Assembly: GCA_002345845.1 (NCBI GenBank)
Contig: DDWF01000031.1
Span: 1-30,983, forward strand
Direction of reading: 5' to 3'
DNA from: Betaproteobacteria bacterium UBA2293
GTDB lineage: Bacteria; Pseudomonadota; Gammaproteobacteria; Burkholderiales; Rhodocyclaceae
Length of the DNA: 30,983 nucleotides
Made by a program: the position numbers and the translations under genes. The notes under the pieces are model-generated. The model did not search any database and had not been told where the DNA came from. It saw nothing but the letters and a program-made list of their open reading frames with translations. Of this stretch, positions 16,924 through 25,552 are shown piece by piece. Positions within the stretch are counted from its first letter, which is position 1. Each line of letters starts with the position of its first letter.

Positions 16924-18018
16924 TTAGATCACTTCCAGATCGGCGCGCAGGGCGCCGGCCGATTTCATCGCCTGGAGGATGGCTAGCAGGTCAAGGGGAT
17001 TGGCGCCAAGGGCATTGAGCGCCTTGACCACCTCGGCCAGACTGGCGCCAGCCTTGACCGCGATCAGGCTGCTGCCGTCCTGCTTGACCTGAATGTCAGC
17101 CGGCTGGCCAAACTGCGGCTGGGCGCCCTCGACGACCACCGACAGACTGCCGTGAGCCACGGTACAAGCCTCAAGGCTGACCCGCTGGTTCATCACCACC
17201 GAACCGGTACGCGGATTGATCACCACCTTGGCGGCGCCAGCCTGGCGCCTGACTTCGAGATTATCGATACGCCCGAGAAAAGCGACGCGGGCATTGGCCT
17301 CATCCGGTGTGCGCACGGCGATGCGGCGGCCATCGAGCGCCTGTGCCGTACCCTGGCCCATGGACTTGTTGATCGCATCGACGACGACTTGCGCGTTGCC
17401 GAAATCGGTTTCGGCCAGTTCGTAATAGACATAGCCGCCCTGACCGAGCATCGTCGGCACCGCCCGCTCGACAGTGGCACCGCCAGGAATCCGGCCGGCG
17501 GCCAGGTGATTGACGGTGACCTTCGAATTGCCGGAGGTCGCGCCGACGCCACCGACCAGGATATTCCCCTGGGCAATGGCATAAACCTGGCCATCGCCAC
17601 CCTTCAACGGTGTCATCACCAGCGTCCCGCCACGCAGGCTCTTGGCGTTACCCATCGAGGAAACGGTGATATCGATCGGCTGGCCGGGCCGGGCGAACGG
17701 CGGCAGCGAAGCGGTCACCATCACCGCGGCGACGTTTTTCAGCTGCAGCTTCTGCGCCTGGTCCTGGGTCAGGTTGATGCCCATCTGCGAGAGCATGTTG
17801 CCGATTGCCTGACTGGTGAATGGCGTCTGCGTCGTCTGGTCACCCGTATTATCGAGGCCGACGACCAGGCCATAGCCGATCAGCTGGTTGTTACGCACGC
17901 CCTGGACGGCGGCCAGATCCTTGATGCGCTCGGCGAAGGCTGGCGGGCTGCACAGCGGCAGCAGACAGGCGGCGAGGATTGCCGCCTGCCGGTACCATTT
18001 GCCGCTTTTCGTGATCAT
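16924..18018 (-). CDS. flgI: Flagellar P-ring protein FlgI
   Basis: 364 residues from ATG 18018, chosen over the in-frame ATG at 18039 because GGAG lies 7 nt before it, while the upstream ATG would begin 2 nt after the flgH stop with no proper spacing. A Sec signal peptide ends at AFA/ER (about residue 29). The mature start [39 protein letters not shown] is diagnostic. FlgI builds the ring in the peptidoglycan that acts as bushing for the rod; FlgA assists its assembly. Length is normal. Confidence 0.97.
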   Translation of the reverse strand: MITKSGKWYRQAAILAACLLPLCSPPAFAERIKDLAAVQGVRNNQLIGYGLVVGLDNTGDQTTQTPFTSQAIGNMLSQMGINLTQDQAQKLQLKNVAAVMVTASLPPFARPGQPIDITVSSMGNAKSLRGGTLVMTPLKGGDGQVYAIAQGNILVGGVGATSGNSKVTVNHLAAGRIPGGATVERAVPTMLGQGGYVYYELAETDFGNAQVVVDAINKSMGQGTAQALDGRRIAVRTPDEANARVAFLGRIDNLEVRRQAGAAKVVINPRTGSVVMNQRVSLEACTVAHGSLSVVVEGAQPQFGQPADIQVKQDGSSLIAVKAGASLAEVVKALNALGANPLDLLAILQAMKSAGALRADLEVI

Positions 18019-18041
18019 GATGGTTCTCCGCGAAAACATTC

Positions 18042-18698
18042 CTAGAATGGCAAGACATTAAGGAAGAATCGTGCCATCCAGCCGAGGACCTGCCCTTCGC
18101 TGAGCATGCCCGAGGACTTGTACTCGATCCGGGCATCCGCCACCTTCGAGGATTCGACGATGTTGAAGGCGTCGACGAAGCTGGGATTGACGACACCGGA
18201 AATGCGGACGAATTCCAGTTCATTGCCAATGCCCAGTTGCTTCTCGCCGGAAACCAGCAGGTTGCCGTTGGGCAGGACGTCAATAACGGTGACCGTGATG
18301 TTGCCGGAGAAGGCGTTGTTGTTGGCGGCCTCGCCCTTGCCATTGAAGGCATTAGCACTCTCGGCGTCGAGATTGAGCCCGAGCAGGCTCTTGCCGGGCA
18401 GGCCGAGCAGCGAGGTCACGGCGGCCGAAATGGTGTTGGTCTTGTCCAGCTTGCGGTTGGACTTGGCGCTTGCCGTCGTGCTTTCGGTGATTTTGATGGT
18501 GATCGTGTCGCCGACGTAGCGGGCGCGCCGATCCTCGAACAGCGGCCGGCCCTGGCCGGCCTGCCAGATGGCGCCGTTGGCGGCCATCGTCAGCGGCCGC
18601 TCGGCCGGGCGTACCGACATCGGCTGATGAATATTGGTCGGCGGGACCGAGGTACACCCGGCACTGACGACGAGGGCAAGCAGGGCGAGACGTTTCAT
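18042..18698 (-). CDS. flgH: Flagellar L-ring lipoprotein FlgH
   Basis: 218 residues. A lipoprotein signal peptide with the lipobox SAGC (Cys15) is followed by the FlgH domain: [44 protein letters not shown], later [68 protein letters not shown]. It forms the outer-membrane ring around the rod. The start at 18698 has GAGGTGATGTC in front of it; that site overlaps the stop of flgG. flgI follows. Confidence 0.98.
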   Translation of the reverse strand: MKRLALLALVVSAGCTSVPPTNIHQPMSVRPAERPLTMAANGAIWQAGQGRPLFEDRRARYVGDTITIKITESTTASAKSNRKLDKTNTISAAVTSLLGLPGKSLLGLNLDAESANAFNGKGEAANNNAFSGNITVTVIDVLPNGNLLVSGEKQLGIGNELEFVRISGVVNPSFVDAFNIVESSKVADARIEYKSSGMLSEGQVLGWMARFFLNVLPF

Positions 18699-18707
18699 GA
18701 CATCACC

Positions 18708-19490
18708 TCAAAGCTGCGTCAGGCGACCAAGCATGGCATCGGAGGTGGACACCACCTTGGAGTTGAGTTCGTAGGCCCGCTGGGTCTGGATCATGGTCAC
18801 CAGCTCTTCGGCGACATTGACGTTGGACGTCTCGACATAGAGTTGATTGGTGGTACCAGCACCGTTGGTGCCCGGGGCGTTCGGCGTCGGCGTACCGCTG
18901 GCCGCGGTCTCCAGGAACAGGTTCTGACCCATGCTCTGCAGGCCAGCCGGATTGATGAAGGTGGCTAGCTGGATGGCACCGATCTCGGTCGAGCCGGCGA
19001 CACCGGCCTGGGTCACCGAGACGGTGCCATCCTGACCGATGGAGACGGTCAACGAATCCGCCGGAATGGTGATGTTGGGTTGCAGCGGATAACCTTCGGA
19101 GGTGACGATCTGGCCCTGATTGTCCTTCTGGAAGGAACCATCACGGGTATAGCCGGTAGTGCCGTCGGGCAGCAGAATCTGGAAGAAGCCACTGCCATTG
19201 ATGGCGACGTCGAGCGGATTATCGGTCTTCTGCAGATTGCCCTGGGTGTGGATGCGGGATGTCGCCACTGGCCGGGCGCCGGTACCCAGTTGCAGGCCAG
19301 TCGGCAGGTTCGTCTGCTGCGACGACTGGGCGCCGGGCTGACGCATCGTCTGGTAAAGCAGATCCTCGAAGACGGCGCGCGAGCGCTTGAAACCGTTGGT
19401 ACTGACGTTGGCCAGGTTGTTCGAGATGACGTCGAGCTGGGTCTGCTGGGCGTCAAGTCCGGTACGGGCAATCCACAGGGAACGGATCAT
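18708..19490 (-). CDS. flgG: Flagellar distal rod protein FlgG
   Basis: 260 residues, the normal size. The N-terminal rod motif ([55 protein letters not shown]) and the C-terminal motif ([44 protein letters not shown]) identify FlgG, as does the central [22 protein letters not shown]. It makes the distal rod that passes the L/P rings. It sits 12 nt after flgF with GGAAAACACC before the ATG. Confidence 0.98.
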   Translation of the reverse strand: MIRSLWIARTGLDAQQTQLDVISNNLANVSTNGFKRSRAVFEDLLYQTMRQPGAQSSQQTNLPTGLQLGTGARPVATSRIHTQGNLQKTDNPLDVAINGSGFFQILLPDGTTGYTRDGSFQKDNQGQIVTSEGYPLQPNITIPADSLTVSIGQDGTVSVTQAGVAGSTEIGAIQLATFINPAGLQSMGQNLFLETAASGTPTPNAPGTNGAGTTNQLYVETSNVNVAEELVTMIQTQRAYELNSKVVSTSDAMLGRLTQL

Positions 19491-19502
19491 GGTGTTTTCC
19501 TA

Positions 19503-20246
19503 TCAGGCATTCAGCGACAGCAGCTGATCAGCTCGCTGGGCATTGGTATCGGCGGTCTGCAGCATCTTGATCTGCATCTCGAACTGGCGCGACAGGCTGA
19601 TCAGGTTGACCATCGCATCGGTGACATTGACGTTGCTGCCTTCCAGCGTGCCCGGGGCCAGCCGGACGTTTTCATCAACCGGCGCCGGCTGCCCGCCGCG
19701 CAGGCGGAAGAGACCGTCGGCGCCGCGCACCAGATCGCCTTCCGGCGGATTGACCAGCTTGATGCGACCGAGGGCGTTGACGTTGTTTGGTGTGCCGAAG
19801 GTGGCGATGACCGACACCGTGCCATCGGCCGCGATTTCGATGTTGTTGTCCGGCGGAATGTTGATCGCCCCGCCGTCGCCGGCCACCGTCTGGCCGCCCT
19901 TGGTCTGCAGGATGCCGGTAACGTCCACCTGCAAGCCGCCGGCGCGCGTGTAAGCCTCGCTGCCATCCGGCATTTGCAGGGCGATCCAGCCCTTGCCCTG
20001 GACGGCGACGTCGAGATTGTTGCCGGTAAACATCAGCGGCCCCTGATCGAGCACATCGCTGACCGAGGCATCGACGACGAAAGCGCGCGTCGGCATGCCC
20101 TCCCCCTGCACCGGCACGGCGCGGAAGCGATGCTCCTGCGCCTTGAAGCCGACAGTGCTGGCATTGGCCAGATTGTTCGCGGTGCCGGCCTGCTGCATGA
20201 ACACATGCTTGGCGCCGGTCATCGCGGTGTAGATCAGACGGTCCAT
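19503..20246 (-). CDS. flgF: Flagellar proximal rod protein FlgF
   Basis: 247 residues. Start MDRLIYTAMTGAKHVFMQQAGTANNLANASTVGFKAQEHRFRAVPVQGEGMPTRAFV, FTGNNLDVAVQGKGWIALQMPDG, and end NVTDAMVNLISLSRQFEMQIKMLQTADTNAQRADQLLSLNA are typical of FlgF. It is a rod component placed below FlgG. The ribosome binding site is weak. Position between flgE and flgG agrees with the usual order. Confidence 0.97.
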   Translation of the reverse strand: MDRLIYTAMTGAKHVFMQQAGTANNLANASTVGFKAQEHRFRAVPVQGEGMPTRAFVVDASVSDVLDQGPLMFTGNNLDVAVQGKGWIALQMPDGSEAYTRAGGLQVDVTGILQTKGGQTVAGDGGAINIPPDNNIEIAADGTVSVIATFGTPNNVNALGRIKLVNPPEGDLVRGADGLFRLRGGQPAPVDENVRLAPGTLEGSNVNVTDAMVNLISLSRQFEMQIKMLQTADTNAQRADQLLSLNA

Positions 20247-20267
20247 GGCAGCGGCTCAGTCAGGCGA

Positions 20268-21584
20268 TCAGCGCAGGTTGACCAGGGTCTGCAGCACCTG
20301 GTCCTGCGTCTTGATCGACTGGGCATTGGCCTGGTAGTTGCGCTGCTGGGTGATCAGATTGACCAGCTCAGCAGTCAAGTCGACGTTCGATTCTTCCACC
20401 GTCGACGACGAGAGCACCCCCAGGCTGGAAGTATTCGGCGCGCCGACCAGGGCCGGCCCGGAATCGGAAGTCTCCGCCCATTGGTTGTTGCCCAACGACT
20501 GCAGGCCGTTCGGATTGGTGAAGTTGGCCAGCACCACCTGGCCCTGGGCAAAGGTCTGCCCATTGCTGTAGCGTCCCTGGATGATGCCGTCACTACCCAC
20601 CGAGAGACCGATCAGGTTGCCGGCCGCGTAGCCATCCTGCTCCAGGCGATTGGTGCCGAAGTTGCTGCCGAACTGAGTCGTGCCGGTAAAATCGATCGGG
20701 AAGGTCTGCGAATCCAGCGCTCCGTTACCGGCCGGAAAACCCTGGCTCTGCATGGTGCCGAGGATATCAACGGTAACGCTCATCGGATTGCCCCCGATGA
20801 TCTGGCCACCGGTATCAAATGTCAGAGTACCGATCGGTCCGCCGCCGGGCACAACGTTCTGGTTGGTCGTACCATCGACGTTGGAATACACCTCCCACTC
20901 GCCGGCATTCGCCGTCTTGCGGAAATAGAAGGTCATGGTATGCGGATTGCCCAGCGAGTCATAAATCGACAAGGCCGTTGAATAGTTGTACGTCTGCGGA
21001 TCGGGGGTAAATGCCGTGGTATCGCCGGTGCCGTTACCATCAACCCAGGCCGATGGCGGAGGGCTCTGGCGAGAGTCAAGATTCAGATTGGCCTTGATGC
21101 CATTGAACGCGCTACTGGAATTCAGGCCGGTCGCCACCGGTGCCAGGTCGGAAGCCGATATCTGGATCGGCGCCGGAGTCGTCGGCGTGATGATGCCGGC
21201 CTGGGCAATGTAGCCAGTCAGCCTCATACCTTGATCGTTGATGATGAAGCCATTCTTGTCGAGATGGAACTGGCCGCTGCGCGTGTAGGTGGTGGCACCG
21301 TTCTGATCCATACGGAAGAAACCAGCACCATTGATCGAAATATCCAGCGGATTATTGGTCGAGGTGATGTTGCCCTGGGTGAATTGCTGCTGAATGGCCG
21401 ATAGATTGACACCGATGCCGATCTGGCTGGCGCCGGCACCGCTCAAGGATGCCGCATAGACATCGGAGAAATGGGCAACCGACGCTTTATAGCCAACCGT
21501 GCTCGAGTTGGCGATGTTGTGGCTGGTTGAATCGATCGCCTTGGCGGCGGTATTCAGACCGCTCAGTGCTTGCTGGAATGCCAT
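20268..21584 (-). CDS. flgE: Flagellar hook protein FlgE
   Basis: 438 residues. The N-terminal motif (MAFQQALSGLNTAAKAIDSTSHNIANSSTVGYKASVAHFSDVYA), the central hook domain (about 150-330) and the C-terminal motif (LGVLSSSTVEESNVDLTAELVNLITQQRNYQANAQSIKTQDQVLQTLVNLR) are clear. FlgE polymerises into the hook under the FlgD cap, and its length is set by FliK. GAGGTAAGAAA before the ATG is a strong ribosome binding site, fitting a high-copy protein. flgD ends 13 nt before. Confidence 0.98.
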   Translation of the reverse strand: MAFQQALSGLNTAAKAIDSTSHNIANSSTVGYKASVAHFSDVYAASLSGAGASQIGIGVNLSAIQQQFTQGNITSTNNPLDISINGAGFFRMDQNGATTYTRSGQFHLDKNGFIINDQGMRLTGYIAQAGIITPTTPAPIQISASDLAPVATGLNSSSAFNGIKANLNLDSRQSPPPSAWVDGNGTGDTTAFTPDPQTYNYSTALSIYDSLGNPHTMTFYFRKTANAGEWEVYSNVDGTTNQNVVPGGGPIGTLTFDTGGQIIGGNPMSVTVDILGTMQSQGFPAGNGALDSQTFPIDFTGTTQFGSNFGTNRLEQDGYAAGNLIGLSVGSDGIIQGRYSNGQTFAQGQVVLANFTNPNGLQSLGNNQWAETSDSGPALVGAPNTSSLGVLSSSTVEESNVDLTAELVNLITQQRNYQANAQSIKTQDQVLQTLVNLR

Positions 21585-21597
21585 TTTCTTACCTCAC

Positions 21598-22281
21598 TCA
21601 GAGAATTTGCTGAACATCCTTGAAAGCCACGTTGCCCATGGCCCCGAGATCCAGCAGGAAGCTGTTCTTGTCCCGAATAACAGCAGAAACCATGCCAATC
21701 TGCATGCCGCTGACGTCCACCTTTTTGCCGTTGGCTGTTGCATCGATGGCGAAGGTATAGGCACCGTCCGCCAAAACCTTGCCGTCTGCGTCCTTACCAT
21801 CCCAGGCAAAGTAGGAACTTCCCGCTTCACGGGCGCCAAGATCCTGTGTCAGAACAAGCTTGCCACTCGAATCCTTTACATTCAGCACGACTCGGTCTGC
21901 CGGGCTGGCCAACTGCATGCCGCCAACCGCCAGCGAATTGGCCAGCGGCAAATTATTGCCGGCAACCATGACGTTCTTGCCGATCATTCCTGCCGCCTGC
22001 ATCGCCTGCGCTTCGTTGTAGCCGGAAAGCAGCTGGCCGAGCGTGGCGTTCAGCCGCTCGATGCCATTGACCGTATTCAACTGCGCCAATTGGGTCGTCA
22101 CCTGGGCGTTATCGAGCGGATTAAGCGGATCCTGATTCTTGATCTGCGCCATGAGCAGCGTCAGGAAACGATTCTCCATGTCGGCGGTGGTGCTTGTGGT
22201 GCCGCTGCTGCTCGCCGCCCCGCCGACCTTGTTGAACAGGTCGGCAGCATTGGTCGAGGTCGCGTTATTGACGGTTGCCAT
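21598..22281 (-). CDS. flgD: Hook cap / hook assembly protein FlgD
   Basis: 227 residues. The N-terminal export and cap region contains ENRFLTLLMAQIKNQDPLNPLDNAQVTTQLAQLNTVNGIERLNATLGQLL, the hallmark of FlgD. The C-terminal part has the FLIG/tudor-like fold stretch (LNVKDSSGKLVLTQDLGAREAGSSYFAWDGKDADGKVLADGAYTFAIDA). FlgD is a transient scaffold at the hook tip. GAGAGGAGAG lies before the ATG at 22281. Confidence 0.97.
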   Translation of the reverse strand: MATVNNATSTNAADLFNKVGGAASSSGTTSTTADMENRFLTLLMAQIKNQDPLNPLDNAQVTTQLAQLNTVNGIERLNATLGQLLSGYNEAQAMQAAGMIGKNVMVAGNNLPLANSLAVGGMQLASPADRVVLNVKDSSGKLVLTQDLGAREAGSSYFAWDGKDADGKVLADGAYTFAIDATANGKKVDVSGMQIGMVSAVIRDKNSFLLDLGAMGNVAFKDVQQIL

Positions 22282-22298
22282 AAAATCTCTCCTCTCGG

Positions 22299-22712
22299 TT
22301 AGCCCTGACCAATCTGCAGCGTGCGCAGCATCATGGCCTTGGCGGTATTCATGACCTCGACGTTCGTCTGATAGGAACGCGAGGCAGAAATCATGTTGGT
22401 CATTTCCTCGACCACATCGACATTGGAGAAGGCGACATAGCCCTTTTCGTCGGCAGCCGGATTCTTCGGGTCGTACACCATGCGCGGCGGCGCCGCGCTT
22501 TCGACAACCTGGCGCACCCGAACGCCCTTCGACATATCGCCGCTGTTGCCCATCGGCGTCGCTTCGAAGACGACCTGCTTGGCGCGATAAGGTTTGCCAT
22601 CGGCGGAGACGATGCTGTCGGCGTTGGCGAGATTGGAGGCCACGGCATTCAGGCGCATGGACTGGGCGGTCATTGCGCTGGAGGAAACCTGGAAAACTGT
22701 CAGCAAGCTCAT
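22299..22712 (-). CDS. flgC: Flagellar proximal rod protein FlgC
   Basis: 137 residues from ATG 22712, which has AAGGGGAAAACG before it and gives the family N-terminus [33 protein letters not shown]. An upstream in-frame start at 22772 would run into flgB and is rejected. The C-terminus ([46 protein letters not shown]) is typical. Its stop lies 17 nt before flgD. Confidence 0.97.
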   Translation of the reverse strand: MSLLTVFQVSSSAMTAQSMRLNAVASNLANADSIVSADGKPYRAKQVVFEATPMGNSGDMSKGVRVRQVVESAAPPRMVYDPKNPAADEKGYVAFSNVDVVEEMTNMISASRSYQTNVEVMNTAKAMMLRTLQIGQG

Positions 22713-22722
22713 CGTTTTCCCC

Positions 22723-23133
22723 TTAGCTGTTGGCCGAAGCCATGGCGCTACGCAGGCCTTGGAACTTGTCACTGATCAAGCGGGTGAGAATCTGGTATTG
22801 CAAGGCGTTCTCTGTGATCTGGGCCCGCTCGACATCCATATCCACCGTATTGCCATCGACCGCCGATTGACTTTCCTTGCGGAACTGCAGTTCCGCCGCA
22901 CCATGGCCGCCGCTGCCGGTCATGTGCGCCGATGAAGTCTGCGCCAAGCCAATGCCGCCCGCACTCTGGCGACCGGCCAGGGAATTCTGCATGGCCCGCG
23001 AGAAATCGAAATCGCGGGCCTGGTAATTCGGCGTATCGGCATTGGCAATATTGGAGGCCAGCACCTGGTGCCGTTGCGTGCGCAGGTTGAGCGCCTGACT
23101 GTAGACCGAAACGTGCTGGGCAATAGAGTTCAT
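22723..23133 (-). CDS. flgB: Flagellar proximal rod protein FlgB
   Basis: 136 residues from ATG 23133 ([49 protein letters not shown]), a standard FlgB start. The open frame extends upstream to 23277, but that part covers the promoter and has no family likeness. The C-terminus ([40 protein letters not shown]) is typical. It is the first gene of the flgB-to-flgJ unit and has a strong sigma-54 promoter 34-48 bases upstream. GGAG lies 9 nt before the start. Confidence 0.97.
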   Translation of the reverse strand: MNSIAQHVSVYSQALNLRTQRHQVLASNIANADTPNYQARDFDFSRAMQNSLAGRQSAGGIGLAQTSSAHMTGSGGHGAAELQFRKESQSAVDGNTVDMDVERAQITENALQYQILTRLISDKFQGLRSAMASANS

Positions 23134-23166
23134 GAACAATGCTCCGAAATTTATGAAGGAAATAAA

Positions 23167-23181
23167 GCAGCCTTCGTGCCA
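23167..23181 (-). promoter_or_regulatory. Sigma-54 promoter of the flgB operon
   Basis: On the minus strand TGGCACGAAGGCTGC (23181 to 23167) matches TGGCACG-N4-TTGC with a complete -24 element, exact spacing, and one change in the -12 element (CTGC). T-rich bases follow, as in the consensus. The predicted start is near 23157, about 24 nt before the flgB ATG. Confidence 0.82.
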
Positions 23182-23187
23182 CGTACA

Positions 23188-23212
23188 CAGGGGGCGACCA
23201 ACCGCCCCCCTG
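23188..23212. promoter_or_regulatory. GC-rich inverted repeat between flgB and flgA
   Basis: GGGGGCG (23190-23196) and CGCCCCC (23203-23209) are perfect complements around a 6-nt spacer ACCAAC. The arms can be extended by CA/TG with one bulged C. The repeat lies just upstream of the flgB sigma-54 promoter and about 30-50 bases before the flgA start. It could be an operator or a hairpin in the flgA leader. It has no T-run, so it is not a standard terminator. Function unknown. Confidence 0.45.
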
Positions 23213-23239
23213 CGCTCGCGGTTCAGGCACAATGCCGGG

Positions 23240-23914
23240 ATGTTCTTGCGCTGTTTCCTTCTTCTCGTTGCGCTCATCGTTGGTCAGGCTGTCGCTGCCG
23301 AGGCCGATGTCGTCATCGACACGGCCGAGCGTTATGTCCGCCTGCAGACGCAGGGTCTGCCTGGCCAGGTGCGCATCACCATGGGTCGCCTCGACGTCGA
23401 ACGCCTGCCCCCCTGTTCGGCACACGAGGCCTACGCTCCGCCCGGTAGCCGCCTGAGCGGCCGCACCCACATCGGCGTCCGCTGCCTCGGCCCGAATATC
23501 TGGAGCGTCCTGGTACCGGTACAAATTGCCGTAACCGGCAATTATGTCGTCACCACCCGCCCACTAGCCGCCGGTCAAATCGTCCAGCCCGGCGACGTGG
23601 CCACACTTTCCGGTGACATCGCCAGTCTGCCGACAGGCATCATCGCGACCCCCGAGCAGGCCGTCGGCAAGACCCTGCGCAACGCCCTGGCCGCCGGCCA
23701 GCCGCTGCGCGGTGACCAACTGGTGGCGCCGCTGGTTATCCGCCAGGGGCAGACCGTGCGCGTCATCTCGCGCGGCACGGGTTTTGCTGTGAGTAGCGAA
23801 GGTCGGGCACTGGGCAATGCCAATGAAGGACAAGTTGTGCAGGTCCGCATGGCGTCCGGGCAGACGATCAGCGGTATCGCTCTTGGCGACGGCAGCGTGG
23901 AAATCACTTTTTAG
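23240..23914 (+). CDS. flgA: P-ring assembly chaperone FlgA
   Basis: 224 residues from ATG 23240, chosen because it opens directly into a signal peptide (MFLRCFLLLVALIVGQAVAAEA). The frame is open to 23132, but that part spans the divergent promoter. The mature protein shows the FlgA N-terminal domain (ERYVRLQTQGLPGQVRITMGRLDVERLPPCSAHEAYAPPGSRLSGRTHIGVRCLGPNIWSVLVPVQIAV) and a SAF domain (YVVTTRPLAAGQIVQPGDVATLSGDIASLPTGIIATPEQAVGKTLRNALAAGQPLRGDQLV). The end RASGQTISG-type region (VVQVRMASGQTISGIALGDGSVEI) is typical. It is a periplasmic chaperone for FlgI. flgM follows with its own promoter. Confidence 0.96.
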   Translation: MFLRCFLLLVALIVGQAVAAEADVVIDTAERYVRLQTQGLPGQVRITMGRLDVERLPPCSAHEAYAPPGSRLSGRTHIGVRCLGPNIWSVLVPVQIAVTGNYVVTTRPLAAGQIVQPGDVATLSGDIASLPTGIIATPEQAVGKTLRNALAAGQPLRGDQLVAPLVIRQGQTVRVISRGTGFAVSSEGRALGNANEGQVVQVRMASGQTISGIALGDGSVEITF

Positions 23915-23916
23915 GC

Positions 23917-23943
23917 TAAAGTTTCAGCGACAGCAGCCGATAA
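23917..23943 (+). promoter_or_regulatory. Perfect sigma-28 (FliA) promoter of flgM
   Basis: TAAAGTTT (23917-23924), exactly 11 nt, GCCGATAA (23936-23943): all 16 positions equal the enterobacterial FliA consensus. It begins 2 bases after the flgA stop and predicts a start near 23950, about 27 nt before flgM. It makes FlgM production depend on the sigma factor FlgM inhibits. Confidence 0.93.
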
Positions 23944-23976
23944 ACAGTTAAGCAGACAAAGTAGCGGGAAGTCATC

Positions 23977-24261
23977 ATGAAGATCGACAGTTCATTCAAA
24001 CCAACGACCACCGGGGCCCCCCCCAAGGCAGCAGCGCCGCAGCCGGCGCCTGCAGCCGCCGTCGCGAGCGAGGCGGTCAGCCTCAGTCCTCTGGCCGGCA
24101 GCCTGCGCAGTGGCGAAGCCATGCCGGTGAACACGGCGCGTGTCCAGGAAATCAAGCAGGCCATCGCCGAAGGCCGTTTCAAGATCAATCCGGAAGCAAT
24201 TGCCGACCGGTTGATCGAGTCGGCGCGCGAACTGGTCAATAGCAACCGCCGCGAAGCCTGA
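23977..24261 (+). CDS. flgM: Anti-sigma-28 factor FlgM
   Basis: 94 residues, normal size. A disordered Pro/Ala-rich N-terminus (MKIDSSFKPTTTGAPPKAAAPQPAPAAA) carries the export signal. The C-terminal FliA-binding helices are EAVSLSPLAGSLRSG and the hallmark ARVQEIKQAIAEGRFKINPEAIADRLIESARELV. FlgM holds FliA inactive until the hook is complete, then leaves through the export channel. The start has GCGGGAAG in front of it. The stop shares one base with the flgN start (TGATG). A perfect FliA promoter lies upstream. Confidence 0.98.
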   Translation: MKIDSSFKPTTTGAPPKAAAPQPAPAAAVASEAVSLSPLAGSLRSGEAMPVNTARVQEIKQAIAEGRFKINPEAIADRLIESARELVNSNRREA

Positions 24262-24725
24262 TGAGTGACATTGCCGCGATCACCGAGCACGAAGTCGCTC
24301 TGATCGCCCGTTTTGTCGAATTGCTCAAGGAAGAGCAGGACAGCCTGCGCAGCAGCGACCCCAGCCAGCTTCCCGAATTGGCTACAGCCAAGGCGGCCTT
24401 GGTCGAACAACTGAACGCCTTTGAGGACCAGCGTATTGCTGCGCTGGCCATGCCCGTTGGTGACAAGCCGCGAGTTGCCATGGAAAAGTGGCTGGCCGCC
24501 AACCCGGCCCAGCGCGCCGCCGCCCTCAACTGGACAAAATTGCTGGCGCTGGCCGACGAAGCTCGCCAGTTGCATCACGAGAATGCCGGACTGGTCGCCC
24601 TGCATCTGCAACGCACCCAGGAAGCATTGGCCATTCTCCATGGCCGTAGCGCCAGCGAAACGCTTTACGGGAGCAATGGCCAGGCAGCCACAGCGAGTGG
24701 CAGCCGCATCGTTGACTCGGCCTGA
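24261..24725 (+). CDS. flgN: FlgK/FlgL export chaperone FlgN
   Basis: 154 residues, mostly alpha-helical and acidic, of FlgN style: ITEHEVALIARFVELLKEEQDSLRSSDPSQLPELATAKAALVEQLNAFEDQRIAAL, and later LLALADEARQLHHENAGLVALHLQRTQEALAILHG. The family binds FlgK and FlgL and delivers them to the export gate. It is coupled to flgM through TGATG. It meets motD tail to tail across 32 bases with no visible terminator. Confidence 0.93.
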   Translation: MSDIAAITEHEVALIARFVELLKEEQDSLRSSDPSQLPELATAKAALVEQLNAFEDQRIAALAMPVGDKPRVAMEKWLAANPAQRAAALNWTKLLALADEARQLHHENAGLVALHLQRTQEALAILHGRSASETLYGSNGQAATASGSRIVDSA

Positions 24726-24757
24726 AGGCTGACTAAATAGCGCCGGCAGCAGCCTCG

Positions 24758-25552
24758 TCAGTTACCGGCAGCAGCGGACGAAACCTCGGTCGGTTCTTCC
24801 GGGCGGTTGGAATCGATCAGGATACTGACCCGCCGGTTGCGTGCCCGGCCCTCTACCGAGGTATTGGTTTCCACCGGTCGCGTCTCGCCATAACCGATGG
24901 CGGTCAAGCGTTCCGCCCCCACCCCACCGTCGTTGAACAGCCGCAACACAGTCGTTGCCCGCATGGCCGAAAGTTCCCAGTTGGACGGAAACTGTGGCGT
25001 GGCAATGGGAATGTTGTCGGTGTGTCCCTCGACGGTAATCGGAAAATCCGAGGCCGCCAGGACCGAGGCGATTGCCAGCATGGCGTTGATCGATTCCGGC
25101 TGCAGGCGTGCCTGACCAGGCTGGAACAGGATGCTGTCGTTGATCTCGATGGTCACCCCACGGCTGGTTTCGAGCAGCCTGACCTTGCCTTGGGCCACCA
25201 GTGGCTGCAGCGCGGCCATGATGTCGTCGGCGACGTTTTTCATCTTGCTGCGCTGTTCGACTTTCCGCTCTTCCCGTTTCTGTTCGGCGAGCTTGTCCGG
25301 CCGCAGAACCGGTCGCGGCGGCATCGGCAACGCCCCCTGGATGACCGCAATTGGCTGGCCGCCCGGCTCAGCGGTGGTGTTCTTGAAGGCATTCGTCAGG
25401 GCGTTGGAGAGCACCTTGTACTTACCTTCGTTGACCGACGAAATCGCATACATGACGACGAAGAAGGCAAACAGCAGGGTGATGAAGTCGGCGTACGAGA
25501 CCAGCCAGCGCTCGTGGTTCTCGGGCTCTTCCTCGCGACGACGGCGGGCCAT
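24758..25552 (-). CDS. motD: Stator protein MotB/MotD with OmpA peptidoglycan-binding domain
   Basis: 264 residues from ATG 25552. A basic N-terminus (MARRRREEEPENHERW) precedes the single membrane helix with the proton-accepting aspartate D22 in SYADFITLLFAFFVVMYAISSVNEGKY. A linker follows, then the OmpA domain (about 165-250) with ITVEGHTDNIPIATPQFPSNWELSAMRATTVLRLF and GYGETRPVETNTSVEGRARNRRVSILID. It anchors the stator to murein. The name motD rather than motB is chosen for the linkage flhA-flhF-flhG-fliA-motC-motD, as in Pseudomonas. An open frame extends upstream to 25879 inside motC and is rejected. It shares one base with motC (TGATG). Confidence 0.93.
   Translation of the reverse strand: MARRRREEEPENHERWLVSYADFITLLFAFFVVMYAISSVNEGKYKVLSNALTNAFKNTTAEPGGQPIAVIQGALPMPPRPVLRPDKLAEQKREERKVEQRSKMKNVADDIMAALQPLVAQGKVRLLETSRGVTIEINDSILFQPGQARLQPESINAMLAIASVLAASDFPITVEGHTDNIPIATPQFPSNWELSAMRATTVLRLFNDGGVGAERLTAIGYGETRPVETNTSVEGRARNRRVSILIDSNRPEEPTEVSSAAAGN

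Noticed and set aside
19080..20981. 633-codon open frame on the plus strand opposite flgG, flgF and flgE
   Set aside because: It is a mirror of three well-supported genes in GC-rich DNA. The protein is His/Asp/Arg-rich with no family likeness, no ribosome binding site and no signal or domain.
23226..23242. GGCAC...TGC near the flgA start as a plus-strand sigma-54 promoter
   Set aside because: The GG-GC distance is 6 instead of 10, which RpoN promoters do not tolerate.
22713..23277. Upstream extensions of flgC (to 22772) and flgB (to 23277)
   Set aside because: They would overlap the preceding gene or the sigma-54 promoter. The ATGs at 22712 and 23133 have ribosome binding sites and family N-termini.
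24726..24775. Possible terminator or repeat between flgN and motD (CTGAC/GTCAG arms; CCGGCAGCAGC twice, at 24743 and 24765)
   Set aside because: The 5-bp arms enclose a 23-nt loop with no T-run, and the 11-bp direct repeat partly encodes the MotD tail. Both look like chance in GC-rich sequence.
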